In this document: in pieces, positions 1 through 11,400 of the stretch
Numbering within the stretch: position 1 is the first letter of the stretch
How the letters are laid out: every line of letters begins with the position of its first letter
Assembly: GCF_963169125.1 (NCBI RefSeq)
Contig: NC_084798.1
Location: forward strand, 105,169,970 to 105,233,969
Direction: 5' to 3'
DNA from: Humulus lupulus
Lineage: Eukaryota; Streptophyta; Magnoliopsida; Rosales; Cannabaceae
DNA: 64,000 bases
Notes under the pieces: model-generated
The model's database searches: none
Seen by the model: only the letters and a program-made list of their open reading frames with translations
What the model was told of the DNA's origin: nothing
Made by a program: the position numbers and the translations under genes

Positions 1-1037
1 CCCACATAGATAGCAAGCCTTTGCCCTACATTTTCCCAGATGGCGCTTCATGCACCTTGTGCATTCAGGGTAACTCCGCCATGTTTCACCGCCTCCCTGG
101 CGACTACCCTGAGCACTCCGACCCCTCCTATCAAGACTAGCAGTGGTCGAAGTGCAAGGGTCTTCCTCTTCAGATCATTGGGGCCTCCACCCCTACTAAA
201 GCATGTGGATGGAGGCACTACTCTGCGAACATTCCGTCTCGTAGAATTCTCCCTCCAGATCTTGTTTTGTGCCTCTTCATTTGTAAGAGCCTTCTCAATA
301 GCCTAGGCATAAGTCGTCTGCCCAGGTATCGAGGTATTCCTCACATCCCGGGCTATCATAGCTTTAAGCCCTTGAATAAATCGATCCTATCTGGCAACAT
401 CTGTAGGCACCAATTCTGATGCAAACTTTGCCAGCCTATCAAACTTCAGGGCATACTTTGTAACTATCATGTTGCCCTGTACCAGCCCTATGAATTCATT
501 TATCTTCGCAGCCCTAATGGCAGCATTGTAATACTTCTGGTTGAACAGATCTCTAAACCCATCCCAGCTCAAAGTAGAAATATCCTTGGTCTGTGATGCC
601 ACTTCCCACAAAATACGAGCATCCTCTCTACGCATATAGATGGCACAGGCCACCCTATCATTACCTTCCACCCTCATAAAATCCAGGATTGAAGTGATCA
701 TACTCATCAACTGTTTAGCCTTCAGTGGGTCTGGTACTCCCTCAAAGGTTGGAGGATGCTGTCTCCTAAACCGCTCATAAAGTGGCTCCCACCTATTCCC
801 AACCTCAGGTGTCTGTACTACTGGTGCCACAATAGGTGGCATAATAGGTGCAACACTCCCTGACGGAGCCTGCTATCTCAAGAGATGAATCTGCTCTTCC
901 TGACTCTGTAATCGAGCTTCCATGTCTGCAAGTATCTGCTACCAGTTCTCAGGGGATGGCAGAGGGCTCTAGCCTTGATCGTCATCTCTAGCCTCAGACC
1001 CTGTGCCAGCTAGCCGTATAGATCGCCTATGATGCAT
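1..1037 (-). pseudogene. gag of element M1 (broken)
   Basis: Capsid-nucleocapsid polyprotein of a gypsy element, which would package genomic RNA into cytoplasmic particles. The likely start codon is at 1037-1035. The central part (842-387) is open and contains the retrotransposon-gag signature: GNRWEPLYERF, the DPLKAK segment and a WEVAS segment, all shared with element D. Further left, in another frame, is a zinc knuckle with two CX2C pairs (CTRC near 80 and CYLC near 10). In-frame stops occur upstream of 842 (three between the start and the open part) and near 305, with a frame change around 300-390. It is a pseudogene. The closest intact relatives would be Tekay/Del gag proteins. Confidence 0.85.
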
Positions 1038-1410
1038 AACTATCAAAATTTATCTACAATCAACGACTCGGTGGTCAAGCAATGATGACAGGTGAATAGT
1101 CTTTCCATAGTCCACCATTGAAACTCAATCAACCACAAGCAATCAAGATGCAGATAATCATTCAAATATTCATTCACATGCAACAGCAATGCTAATAAGC
1201 ACGCCTCATGCTCATCACACAGCAGTCAAGGGCCAGGCCCTATCAGTATCTCATGATCCCTATTAATCACACACATTGAAACATTTGTATTTCATTCAAA
1301 CATTTAAACATATAATCACATATACACAATTACTAAACCCTGAGTCAAGCTTATCTTTAGCGATGAGTGTACATGTCCAGCCAATCTTCAGGAACCCTAA
1401 AACCTAGACC
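1038..1410 (-). other. Untranslated leader of M1
   Basis: About 370 bases between primer site and gag start. On the minus strand it resembles the leader of element D at 36248-36714, including the shared phrase AGGGCCTGGCCCT (here 1217-1231 in complement). No open reading frame or RNA gene was seen. It presumably holds the packaging signal, but nothing in the sequence proves that. Confidence 0.6.
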
Positions 1411-1422
1411 GCTCTGATACCA
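1411..1422 (-). other. Primer binding site, initiator-Met tRNA type
   Basis: The complement reads TGGTATCAGAGC, the classical plant initiator-Met tRNA primer site. It lies three bases inside the LTR edge at 1426. It fixes the element's orientation as minus and confirms that the LTR on its right is a 5' LTR. Confidence 0.92.
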
Positions 1423-1425
1423 AGT

Positions 1426-3653
1426 TGTAACGCCCTGGGTAACCAAGACCGTTACACTGTGTATTTGAAATTGTGAAGGATTTGCTAATCAAGTCATTTG
1501 AGTAAAAATGTGATCCTAAAGTCAATATTCAGGTTAGGGATAATAGATCTTGATCGTAAACGGTTAGTTTTAATTAAAATAGATGTTTGGTAGATGGGAT
1601 CCCAAAAATAGGGTTTAAAAGACAAATTTACCATTTTCAAAAGTTATATAAAACCAGTGGCCACTCTAATGGCAAAATACAAGTTTCTGGCTTCTACCCT
1701 ATACTTCTCCTCGGCCGTGGTGGTCGAGTGGCTAACTATGTACACTCTGCCCCCAGAGCTCTCCAACTCATGGTTGATCAAGTTTCCCTTTGCCTTTACC
1801 TGCACTACGTAGCACCCATGAGCCAAGGCCCAGCAAGAAAACCAAGAACAAAAAACACATGTAGCAATAAGAATATTCAATCAAGCTTATCTTATTTAAA
1901 CATAAAATAGGGTATGAATATTCAATTAATCAATGATAAGCACATAATCCCAAGTTCTCAAATAATCAGGGTTGGCGCACTTAGGCCGAGCCCCTGCTGA
2001 TCTAGCTGGCCCCGGCTCGCTTAAGCAGGGCTGCGCTCAGTACATTTACCATTAACCCCGGCTCCCTTAGGGCGATCATTCTTGTAAATCAAATCAATTT
2101 TACAATCACGTTGTACAAGCAATCAATAATTAGGAATCTCAGTCCCGTTCACAACCACACAAGGGTGCAGTTTTCTTACCTTGAATTCCGAGCGGAGGAT
2201 ACCGAATGGTCCCGAGCATGATTCTTAGTCCTGAGCCTTGGCGATAAACCTAGTCATAGTGGCCAATGGGCAATCATCAATCTCCTAATCCAAATAAATA
2301 CTTAGGATACAAAAATTAGCCTCTGGGATCTCAATTTCTACTAAACCGGGTGGTAGAAATTGTCCCGAGCTCCTAGATTCTAGCCCACGAGCCACACCAA
2401 TTCTAGAAACTAACCTAAGGCAAAAAACCCCAGGCGGGCCGCGACTTGACCCTATGGGTCACGATGCATCCCCAATTCAGAGGCTCCATCTTCAAGAACC
2501 AGGGGGAGGTGGGCCGCGACTTGCCCCCAAGGTTGCAGTGCGCCCCCAAGTCAGAGAGCTACCCAAGGCAATCTGGGCATGCGGGTCACGATGCCCCTGA
2601 GATGGGTCGCGGCGTGCCCCCATGTACCAAGAATTTTTGGGTTTCTTCCACATTGTTTCGAGCCAAAATTCCCATAATTTCACTCTTATCAAACCTCCAA
2701 AGCAAAACCAAGATTAGCTACTAGTTTAGGACCTTTAATCACATATTTAAACATAAAATTCCTAACAATTATACTATAGCTAATACTCCATCTCAGAAGA
2801 AATCATGACCCAAAACTCAACTTGAATTCCACCCTAATAATCTAAGTTCTTCAAAAAATTCAGTGAATAGAAATTACCTCAATTATGGTTGAATCCTCAC
2901 AAATCCAGCCTTCCACCCTTGAGCTTACACTCCCAAATTTCCCATCTGAATCCTCTGGTTTCAAAGCTTCAATTCCTTCAAGTTTCTTCAAGAGTGAGAG
3001 AGTGATAAAGAGTAAGTGAGTTTGGGGTCTTTCCTCATATGTCTAGTGTATTCTGAATGCTTAGCCGACCTTACCCTTAGTCCACACACTGACCAAAATT
3101 CCCTCATTTGTATTACTAGCCATTTAAGTGCTCTAGAGGTAAAACAATCATTCTGCTCCTGGTTCCCGCTAATTCCTCAAGTGTTCCTAATATTTACCCA
3201 TTAATCTCGTCATTCCAAATAATTACCAATTATTCACTGAATATCTATTAATTCCCAGAATATTCTCTAAATTCCCAAAAATACCCCTAGGCTCACCCAA
3301 GCCGGGTATTAAACCCCGCTGTGACTTTTTCGCTATTCCACTCAATAGGACCGTCTCGAGCCATATATTTCAAATATATCCACATAATAATGCGGTCTTA
3401 GCAATTTATCACATATAATCACATTTATGCCATCAACGGGCCAAAATTACAAATATGCCCTTATAAGCTATAAAGGGCCCACATGCATATTTAATACTCA
3501 TAAACATTCATATAATGTATCCATATAATCATATTAATCATGCATGCCACATAATCATGCATTTAACCAATTAAGCATACATATAAACCAATTATGCCCT
3601 CCATGCACACTTATCATGGCGCTAAGCCTTAATAGTGATTTTGGGTCGTTACA
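1426..3653 (-). repeat. 5' LTR of M1
   Basis: This long terminal repeat of 2,228 bp runs from TGTAACGACCC (3653 leftwards) to GGGCGTTACA (1426), giving the usual TG...CA ends. It matches the D LTRs at both ends: the AATAAGGCTTA-type start, and the terminal block with CACAGTGTAACGGTCTTGG next to the end. The middle (about 2430-2640) has GC-rich blocks of CCGCGAC type also seen in the other chromovirus LTRs. The partner LTR is outside the window. Confidence 0.9.
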
Positions 3654-4219
3654 ATATGTGTATCATTATATGATTATGTGAGTTATATTATAATATGACT
3701 TGATATGCATGTTTAGGTGTATTAAATATGCATGAGGGCCCATTTCTGATTAAAAGGGCAATTTTCGAAATTTGGCATGTTACGGGTATATTTGGCATAT
3801 ATGTGATATATGTGTGGAACCACATCATTATGTGGATATATTTGAATTATTCAGCACAAGACGATCCCAGTGAGAAAAGTAGCGGTTTAGTCATAACGAG
3901 GTCAATACCGGGCTCGGGGTGAGCTTACGGGTAATTTGGTAATTTAGTACATTACCGGGATCGGGTAATGGGGAAATTATTTTGTAATTATTTGAGGATA
4001 TTCGAATTAACAGGAATTGTGAGACGTTAATTATTATTAACGGGATAAGTGGCAAATGACAAATTTACCATTGAGGGCTTAAGAGGGCAAGGCTTAGGAT
4101 AATGGGCAATATGGTCATTTTGAGCCAATTGAGTGACTTAGTCACCCTTACCCTCTGTAGAAGGAAACCAAAAATAGAGCATCACCTCAAGCAGCTCCTT
4201 TCTCTCTCCCTCTCTTCAC

Positions 4220-4222
<3 letters not shown>

Positions 4223-4260
<38 letters not shown>
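4223..4260 (+). repeat. (TC)n microsatellite in LTR E
   Basis: About 19 uninterrupted TC units, just downstream of a shorter CT-rich stretch. It lies in the presumed transcribed part of LTR E. A short minus-strand reading frame over it (Arg-Glu repeats) is an artefact of the repeat. Confidence 0.95.
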
Positions 4261-4263
<3 letters not shown>

Positions 4264-5148
4264 GTACTTTGAGAGATTTTTGGATTTTGAAGGAGAAATG
4301 GCTCAAAAAACTTGGAGGATTAAAAGCTTGAGCTAGGTTTGGGTTGTCTACAGCTAGGAGAACATTATTCACCACTAAGGTAAGCCACGAACCCTGTTTT
4401 AATTCAAAGTTGCTTTGAGTTTAAAGTTGTTCTTGTGCTTCAAAGCTCAAGTATGGATTCTTAAGTTTTGATGGGTTATAGATCAAGTTTAAGGTTGGGT
4501 TTTGATGTGGTTGGTGTATTGATGAGGTTTTGAGGTTAAATTGTTAGTTTGGATTGTGTTTAGTTGAGGTTTCTATGACTGGAACTTAAGGGAAAATGCA
4601 GGGGAAAACTAGAGAAATTCTGGGTTGTATGGATAGTTCTTGGCACCCCAGCACTAGGCAGGGGAAATCAAGGGTGGCTCTCTGACTTGGATGGCACCCC
4701 AACGTTGTCCATGGCACCCCAGCGCTAGTCCAGCTTCAGCAAAACCCATTTTTAGGGCTCGGGGGATGGTTCCACTACCTTATTGGGTGGATTGGAAGTC
4801 CCAAGGGCATGGGAGTGGTCCTGGAGTTTGTTTTTAAGGATTAAATCTTATGAGATTATTATTTTATGGTTGTGACTATGTTACCACTAGGGCTTGGGGA
4901 AGAATCATGCTTAAGGGTCGTTTATGTATAACTTTTGATCTAACCAAAGGTAAGAAAACTGCACACAGTATGTGTTACATGTGATTATGGCTTGGGTCGA
5001 ATTGTTAAACATGAATATGATATGGGCGTCACGCCTAAGAATGTGCATGATTTTTATTATGCTTGTGATTGTTGATTTAGCATTCTGAATGCTTTATATT
5101 TGGATATTTGACATATGATATCTGCATGTTTGCATTATCTTATTGAGA

Positions 5149-5553
5149 AAGGATTGACTTATCAGTCAAGGACAGCAATAGTGTTGAGCGCTGGTCGTAA
5201 AATATTGACTTATTAGTCAAGGACAATAATAGTAATGAGCGCTGGTCATGCAGCATTGACTTATCATTCAAGGACAGCAATAGTGGTGAGCGCTGGTCAT
5301 AAAATATTGACTTATCAGTCAAGGACGGCAATAGCGTTGAGCACTGGTCATAAAGCATTAACTTATCAGTCAAGGATGGCAATAGCGGTGAGCGCTGGTC
5401 GTAAAGCATTAACTTATCAGTCAAGGACGGAAATAACGTTGAGCGCTGGTCGTAAAGCATTGACTGATCAGTTAAGGACGGCAATAGCATTGAGCGCTGG
5501 TCATGAAGCATTGACTTCTCAGTCAAGGGCGGCAATTGCGTTAAACGATGGTC
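5149..5553 (+). repeat. 51-bp minisatellite, about eight units, in LTR E
   Basis: Tandem units of about 51 bp each hold TTGACTTATCAGTCAAGGA, then a GCAATAG segment and GAGCGCTGGTCGTAAA. TTGACTTATCAGTCAA contains the near-palindrome TTGACT..AGTCAA. Units differ by a few point changes. The array continues on the other side of S1 (8240-8394) with slightly longer units and GCGCTGAGCGCTGGTCG ends, showing it was one array before S1 inserted. It is open on both strands by chance; no protein is proposed. Confidence 0.92.
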
Positions 5554-5558
5554 GATAT

Positions 5559-8062
5559 TGTAACAACCCAAAACCACTTATAAGGCTTAAGAGCCTTGAT
5601 TAGTGTGCTGAGAAGGAATAATTGGAGGTTAAGAGAATTAATGGTAAGAAAGCGTGAAATGGGTATTGAATAAGTATGCGGGCCCTGTTTGGCTGGTAAG
5701 GGCATAATGGTAATCTTGGCCCGTTAGGGCATAAATGTGAATGTGTGTGATAAATTGTTGAGACCACATTATTATGTGGGTAGATTGATAAATATATATA
5801 TGCGTGTACAGGTGCGTGCATTTGTAACTATCGGTACGAGGTGATCCTAGGGAGCCAGTAGCGGGAAAAGTCACAACGGGGCTTAAGATACGACTTTGGA
5901 TAAGTCGGGGGTACTTTTAGATAGCGGGTAGCGATTTGGACTATCGGGTCATGAAAATAAATATATGGAGATATATTTGAGGTTAGGATGTCTAGGCGGG
6001 AATATTGGGGGATTTTACCATTTTGGCCTCGGGGACGGTTCCGGCATCCCGAGCCTCGGGATTAACTTAACGGGTAAGTTAAACATAAGGAAGCTTTTAG
6101 AAGAAAAACACAAACTGACTAAGCATTTTGTCCCAGCTCACTTACACATTCAAGAGAAACTAAGGAGAGAAAAACACAGGAAACTTAAGGGAGAAACAAG
6201 CTGGAATTATGAGATTTGAGGTGAGGAATTGAAGGTCTAGCTCAGGGATTGATCAAGCACTAAAACAAGGATAAGGTAAGCCTTTAATTCTCTTCTCTGT
6301 GGTTAGGATTCTGGTTTTGGTTAAGTGTTGAAACAAAGTTAGCTTTGGTGTTTTAAGGAAAAATTAAAGAAGGGAACTTGGGGACCTAGCTTGGCTATAG
6401 CTTGGTGAAGTGATTCTACAGCAAAGGTGAGTCTCTACTCCTTGTTTAGAGGTTTTTCATTGAGTTTGATGGCTGGTTTGTGTGTGTTTTAGCACTTGGG
6501 TTTCAGAAATGGAAAGGAAGAGATTTGAGTGTGTTAGGCTATGTTTTCTTGGGAGTTAGGTGGTTTAGATCATGCTAAAGAAGTTGGGAATTAATTGGTT
6601 AAGAGTTGGGAAGTTTTGGGATGGTTTAAGGTAAGGTTTTGAGCTTTGAAATTGTGTAAAATCTGGGTTCGGAGGGGAGGGCCACGGCTCTGCTCTAGAG
6701 CGCCGCGGCCCTAGCATGCAAGGAAGCCAAGGGGGCTCGGTCAAGGGGGCACACCGCGGCGCCCAAAGCAAGGGCCGCGGCGCGTGTGTGGTTCAGTGAG
6801 GGAGTAGGCTCTGTTTTGGGGAAGGGCCGCGGCTAGGCTTTGGGGGCCGCAGCCCTTGGTTGCACACTTGAGATTTTGAGGGTTTTAAGCACGGGAAAGT
6901 GGTCTAGGGTGCTCGAGTTTGGTTTCGCCACCGTGCTTGGTGGAATTTGGAATTTGGAATCCCGGAAGCTAGTTTGTACATGAAAACTCATGTGTGAATA
7001 TTAATGGAATTCATTATCTTGGTTGTGACTAGGTGACAAGCTAGGGCTCGGGAATGGATCGTGCTCGGGGGTCGTCCTTTCTAATTAAAACATTTGGCAT
7101 TAAGGTAAGAAAACTGCACCTGTATATGTGGATAGGATGGGACTAAGTGTTCCCTATATTTGAATGTGTTGTTATGTGATTGCAATACACTATGTGAATA
7201 TGTTGGGACTAAGAGTTCCCTATAATGGTATGAATGTCATAAGGTGGTATTATGCCACGGGGACATGTGGTAATGGCCTAAGGGTGCCAAAATCCACACT
7301 TGCGCGTAGGGCGCAGCTCGGACACTGGTATCTGAGGACAGCTTATTATGCACTGAGCTCGGTTAAGCTGGCCGGAGTCAGTGGGCATGTCACTGTAGTT
7401 GGCCTAAGTGAGCCAAAGGCAGTGAGTTAAACAGAGGGTGCGGCCTGCGGGCGTTAACCCTAGTTATTACATGATATGTGTTTATTATGGATTAATGTCT
7501 GTGACTTAATGAATGTCTGGAGCTGGATTAATGGTTTTTGGTCAGTGTGTTGCTTTGAATGAATTTTATGGCCTGATGGTACTGAATAGTATTTTGTGGT
7601 TATTGGACTATGCTCTGTGAACTGCTAGCTGTTAATACTGTTATGTCATGATATTATGTTTTCTTGCTGGGCTTCGGCTCACGGGTGCTACATGGTGCAG
7701 GTAAGACAAGTTGACCATGGGTTGGAGAGCTCTGGGGGTGAGGTGTATATTGTTAGTTGCTCGGCCACCACGATCGAGGTTTTGTACAGGAACGAGAACC
7801 TAAAATGTATATTTTGCCATTAGAGTGGCTTGGTCAATTATTTGTAATTAAGAATTGTGTATTTACGTTATTTAAACCCTGATTTGGGATCCCATATAAT
7901 AAACGTCTGTTTTCAATAAAGTTTAACCGTTTATAATAAAATTCTATTTAACCTAATCCCTTGTGTCAATAGATACACAATTCAAACTAAATGACTTGAT
8001 TAGCAGGTCTTGCACTATTTCAAACACACAGTGTAACGGTCTTGGTTATCCAGGGCGTTACA
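5559..8062 (+). mobile_element. S1: complete solo chromovirus LTR with GATAT duplications
   Basis: This 2,504-bp LTR starts TGTAACAACCC and ends GGGCGTTACA. It is flanked by exact 5-bp copies GATAT at 5554-5558 and 8063-8067. The uninterrupted target is visible nearby at 8387 as GGTCGATATGGTTATGC, which matches the two flanks once the LTR and one GATAT are removed. It contains the family's GC-rich blocks (GCCGCGGCCC near 6700 and 6780) and the GGCTTCGGCTCACGGGTGC block near 7672. No primer site follows, so it is a solo LTR left by LTR-LTR recombination. Confidence 0.93.
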
Positions 8063-8239
8063 GATATGGTTATGCTTAACCAGGAGCGCATCATACGCTT
8101 TACCGACCTATTGATCAGGGGGAAACTCAGCGCCACGTACGGTGAGCTATCTCCAAGGCTGGTTATACAGAGGATCGGGCAATGGGCTCTGGGGTGACTT
8201 ATTAGTCCCATATCCTAGGCTAAGGTTAGGCCCGGGACT

Positions 8240-8394
8240 TGACTTATGAGTCAAGCACTACATTAGCAGGTTGAGTGCTAGTCAAAAAGCATTGACTTAT
8301 CAGTCAAGGATGGCCTTAGCACGCTGAGTGCTGGTCGAAAAGCATTGACTTATGAGTCAAGGGCAGCAATATCGCGCTGAGCGCTGGTCGATAT
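8240..8394 (+). repeat. Continuation of the LTR E minisatellite
   Basis: Three further units of the same minisatellite, slightly longer than 51 bp (about 54-57 bp), built on TTGACTTATSAGTCAAG and GAGYGCTGGTCGA. They are separated from the 5149-5553 block only by S1 and its duplication, followed by about 170 bp of ordinary LTR. Confidence 0.88.
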
Positions 8395-9196
8395 GGTTAT
8401 GCCTAACCATGAGCGCATCATACGCTTGACCGGCCTATTGGTCGTGAGAAAACTAGAGTGTCAGGTATGTTGGGCCATTACAAGGCTAGTTATACAGAGG
8501 ATAGGGAAAAGGGCCCCGGGAGGACTCATTAGTCCCATATCCTAGGATGTTGAACTCCAGTATGACTTATTAGTCATGAATTAGGGCGCTGAGCCCCAGT
8601 ATGATTCATTAGTCATGTATTTTGGGCAACGAGCCCTGATATGATGCATTGATCATTTATCTAGGGCCATTGCTCCCATATGCCGTTGTAGTCATTTATA
8701 TGAATGGTATGCATGCATGAGTTGGGTTTTACTTCTAGGCATGCTTATTATGATTTGGTAACATGTTATTAACTGGTTATGAGCATGTTTAAGTTTTCTT
8801 GCTAAGCCTTGGCTAACGGGTGCTATGTGGTGTAGGTAAGGGGAAAAGAAAGTTGGACCATCCATGAGTTGGAGAGCTTAGGTGACATTGTGTACATGTG
8901 CGGCTGCTCGACCACCACGACCGAGGTTTTAAAGAGGAACTAGGATCAAACCCTATTTTGCTGCGTAGGTCAGCTGGATGTAACATTTCAATTGTAATTA
9001 ACCTTTTTAAAATAATTTTGAGATCTCATGTATAAAGTACACATTTTAGTGAAACGATTGTACCTTTGACCAAATTTTTTAACATTAAATCGTTAAACAC
9101 GTTTAGCTACACGGTTATTGCCAAATGATTCGTTTAGCGAGTTTAGCACTTTTTAAAATACACAGTGTAATTGTCCTTTAGTAGTAGGTCGTTACA

Positions 9197-10450
9197 AATT
9201 TTTAGGCAATCACCTCGATCCAACACCTAGGGATGAAGTTCCCCTCAACCTCAAGTATATGTACAGTGAAAAGAGATCAGCTCGTTGCCAGAGAATGATA
9301 TAGCATTGCCATTAAGGGAAAATCACAACCCGACCAGCTAGAAATGGTCGTTATTGAGGGACGAGAGGAGCCTCGAGTAATGAAAATTTCCCATTAGGTG
9401 GAAGAACCTAAGGAAGGAAGTAACGAGATCGCCCAAGAAGACAACATTGATACAAGATTAGGTGAAGACAAGTCTAAGCTCCAAGCGTTGGAAGAGCTCG
9501 AGGAAGTTAGTATCGACCTAGAAGTAACTTCAAGAGTAGTAAAAGTCAGAAAAAATCTTTGAACCGAAAGGAAGGAGTTGGTCGAGTTTTTGAGAAATAA
9601 CCTAGACGTATTTTCTTGGTCACAAGAAGATATGGTGGGAATCACTCCAAATGTAATAATGCATACTCTGAATCTAGACAGGAATGTGCCTACAAAGGTA
9701 CATAAATGAAGTCGTTTGGGGAAGGAATGATCAGATGCTTTAGAAGAAGAAGTAGCTCGCCTACTTAAGTGTGGATTCATTATGGAAGCAAAATATCCGA
9801 CCTGGGTTGCTAACCCTATTTTTGTCCCAAAACACAATGGAAAGTGGAGAATTGCATTGACTTCTTCAACCTCAATAAGGCATGTCCTAAGGATTGTCTT
9901 CCACTACCACGAATCGATCATTTGGTAGATGTAACAGACGGTCACGAGCTCATGTCTTTCATGGACGTATATTCTAGATATAACTAGATCGCAATGAATC
10001 ATACAGACCAAGAGCACACTAGCTTTATGATTGAGCATAACATATACTACTACAAGGTTAGGCCATTCGGACTAAAGATTGTTGGTTCAATGTACCAACA
10101 GCTAGTCAACAAAATGTTTGTTAACCAGATCAGGAATAACATGAAAGTGTATGTCGATCATATGCTCGTTAACTCAAAGTCAGTCAATAACCATGTATCC
10201 GACCTAGAAGAATGTTTTGGCGTGCCAATGAAAAATGACATGAAGCTAAAACCCCAGAAGTGAACCTTTGGGGTTTCATCAGAAAAATTTCTGGTCTTCC
10301 TAACCAACACAATGGGGATAGAAGCGAATCCAGAGAAGATTATGTCATTGTTAGAAATGCCCTCGCCCAGGTCGCGTAAAGAATTCCAGAGCCTATCTAG
10401 GAAAGTAGCGAACCTAAACTGCTTCGTTTCAAAATCAACTGACAAGTTTC
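9197..10450 (+). pseudogene. Element A protease end and reverse transcriptase (broken)
   Basis: The aspartic-protease tail (MKFPSTS segment, near 9232) leads through a spacer to reverse transcriptase, which would copy the element RNA into DNA. RT landmarks: LLKCGFIMEAKYPTWVANP at about 9757-9815, FMDVYSRY at about 9960, PFGLK at about 10062, and the catalytic loop as YVDH near 10150 in place of YVDD, so the second aspartate is lost. There are in-frame stops near 9395, 9560, 9707, 9727 and 9986, and the RT palm changes frame between about 9845 and 9990. It is not functional. Confidence 0.88.
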
Positions 10451-10960
10451 TCCCGTTTTAAAATTTGCTCAGAGGGAACAAGAAGTTTGAATGGACTGAA
10501 GAATGCGAGCAGGCATTTCAGGATCTAAAAGCTCACTTTTTTGAACCTGCCATACTATCAAAACCGGTAGCTAGAGAATTTTTGCTCTTATACCTAGCTG
10601 TGACAATAAATGCGGTCAGCGACGTATTAGTTCGAGAGGAAAACTGGGTGTAGAAACTGGTGTACTACGTGAGTAAAAGGCTTCTGGGAGCTAAGCCTCG
10701 ATATCCTTTAATATAAAAACTTGCATTCTGCTTGATCTCGGCCTTGAGAAAAATTAGGCCATATTTCCAGTCCCACACCAACCACGTCTTAACCGATCAC
10801 CCTTTAAGGCAGCTCTTGCAAAGCCAGAAACATCGGGACGTTTTTTTGAGTGGGCCATTGAACTCAGCTAGTTCGAGATATTGTATATGCCTCGCATAGC
10901 AATCGAGAGTCAAATGCTAGCTGACTTTGTGGTCGTATGTACAGGTTTTTAGGATGAGCT
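10451..10960 (+). pseudogene. Element A RNase H (broken)
   Basis: The connection and RNase H domain follows RT. LRGNKKFEWTEECEQAF at 10468-10520 is almost identical to the same segment of element C (29349), and YYVSKRLLGA lies near 10663. Stops at about 10653 and 10714, then frame changes toward 10950, break the gene. Its role would be removal of template RNA during reverse transcription. Confidence 0.82.
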
Positions 10961-10961
10961 A

Positions 10962-11400
10962 ATGAGAGAACCAATGCAAGAGTTGTGGAAAATCTTTGTT
11001 GTTGGATCACCTAACAAGAACGGTTTTGGAGCTGGGATAATTCTAATCTCACCTAAGGAACATCGATTCCATATAGCCCTAAGGTTCAGTTTCAAAGCAT
11101 CAAACAATGAAGCAGAATACGAAGCTCTATTGGCACGACTATGGGTGGCAAAGGAACTAAAAGCGAAGGAGATCCAGTGTTATAGTGATTCTCAACTCGT
11201 GGTTAATCAGATATTGGGAGAATATCAAGCTCGAGGTATCAAAATGGCGGCTTATCTTGCTAAGGTTAAAGATTAGTTCTCTGTATTCGAGTTTTGTTCC
11301 ATTGAGCAGGTACCCCGCAAGCAGAACTCAAATGTTGGTGCCTTAGCCCGACTCGCCACCAACAAAGAAGTGAATGCATTAAACGTGGTCCCAGTAGATT
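10962..11400 (+). pseudogene. Element A second RNase H (archaeal type)
   Basis: An extra RNase H-like domain between RNase H and integrase is the hallmark of Tat-lineage elements. Visible here: FVVGSPNKNGFGAGIILIS, KASNNEAEYEAL (conserved Glu), CYSDSQLVVNQI (conserved Asp) and a VPRKQNSNVGALARLA-type tail near 11320. In element C the first motif is FIDGSS; here it is FVVGSP, so the first catalytic Asp is lost. A stop at 11275-11277 interrupts the domain. Confidence 0.85.

Larger units (their letters stand above)
1..3653 (-). mobile_element. Element M1: Ty3/gypsy chromovirus, 5' part, minus strand
   Basis: The retrotransposon reads leftwards: its 5' LTR is at 3653-1426, followed by a primer site at 1422-1411, an untranslated leader and a gag gene that runs off the left edge. 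Gag closely matches that of element D (36715 onward), and the LTR ends (TGTAAC ... GTTACA) match the other chromovirus LTRs here, so M1 belongs to the same broad Tekay/Del-like group. Pol and the 3' LTR lie outside the window. It sits head-to-head against plus-strand LTR E. The first five bases on the right, ATATG at 3654-3658, would be its target duplication; the partner copy is off the left edge. Confidence 0.88.
3654..9196 (+). mobile_element. LTR E: chromovirus-type LTR, interrupted by S1
   Basis: This plus-strand LTR has lost its first bases at the junction with M1 and ends in GGTCGTTACA at 9196. It carries the family's tail block (TTCTTGCTAAGCCTTGGCTAACGG near 8797, then a CACCACGACCGAGG segment) and an internal minisatellite. 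Solo LTR S1 (5559-8062) splits the minisatellite, so E proper is 3654-5558 plus 8063-9196, about 3.0 kb. To the right, the Tat protease sequence of element A resumes at once with AATTT, the expected duplicated target: the intact homologue in B reads AATTTTGATGG at 57391. No internal domain follows, so E is probably a solo LTR; its left edge is beyond M1. Confidence 0.8.

Noticed and set aside
4187..4375. Short minus-strand frame with an Arg-Glu run
   Set aside because: Produced by the (TC)n microsatellite.
5140..5603. Open frames on both strands (145 and 122 codons) with repeated YDQRS or ALTYQSR motifs
   Set aside because: They coincide exactly with the 51-bp minisatellite; because 51 is divisible by three, any frame without a stop stays open. 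No start context, no domain.
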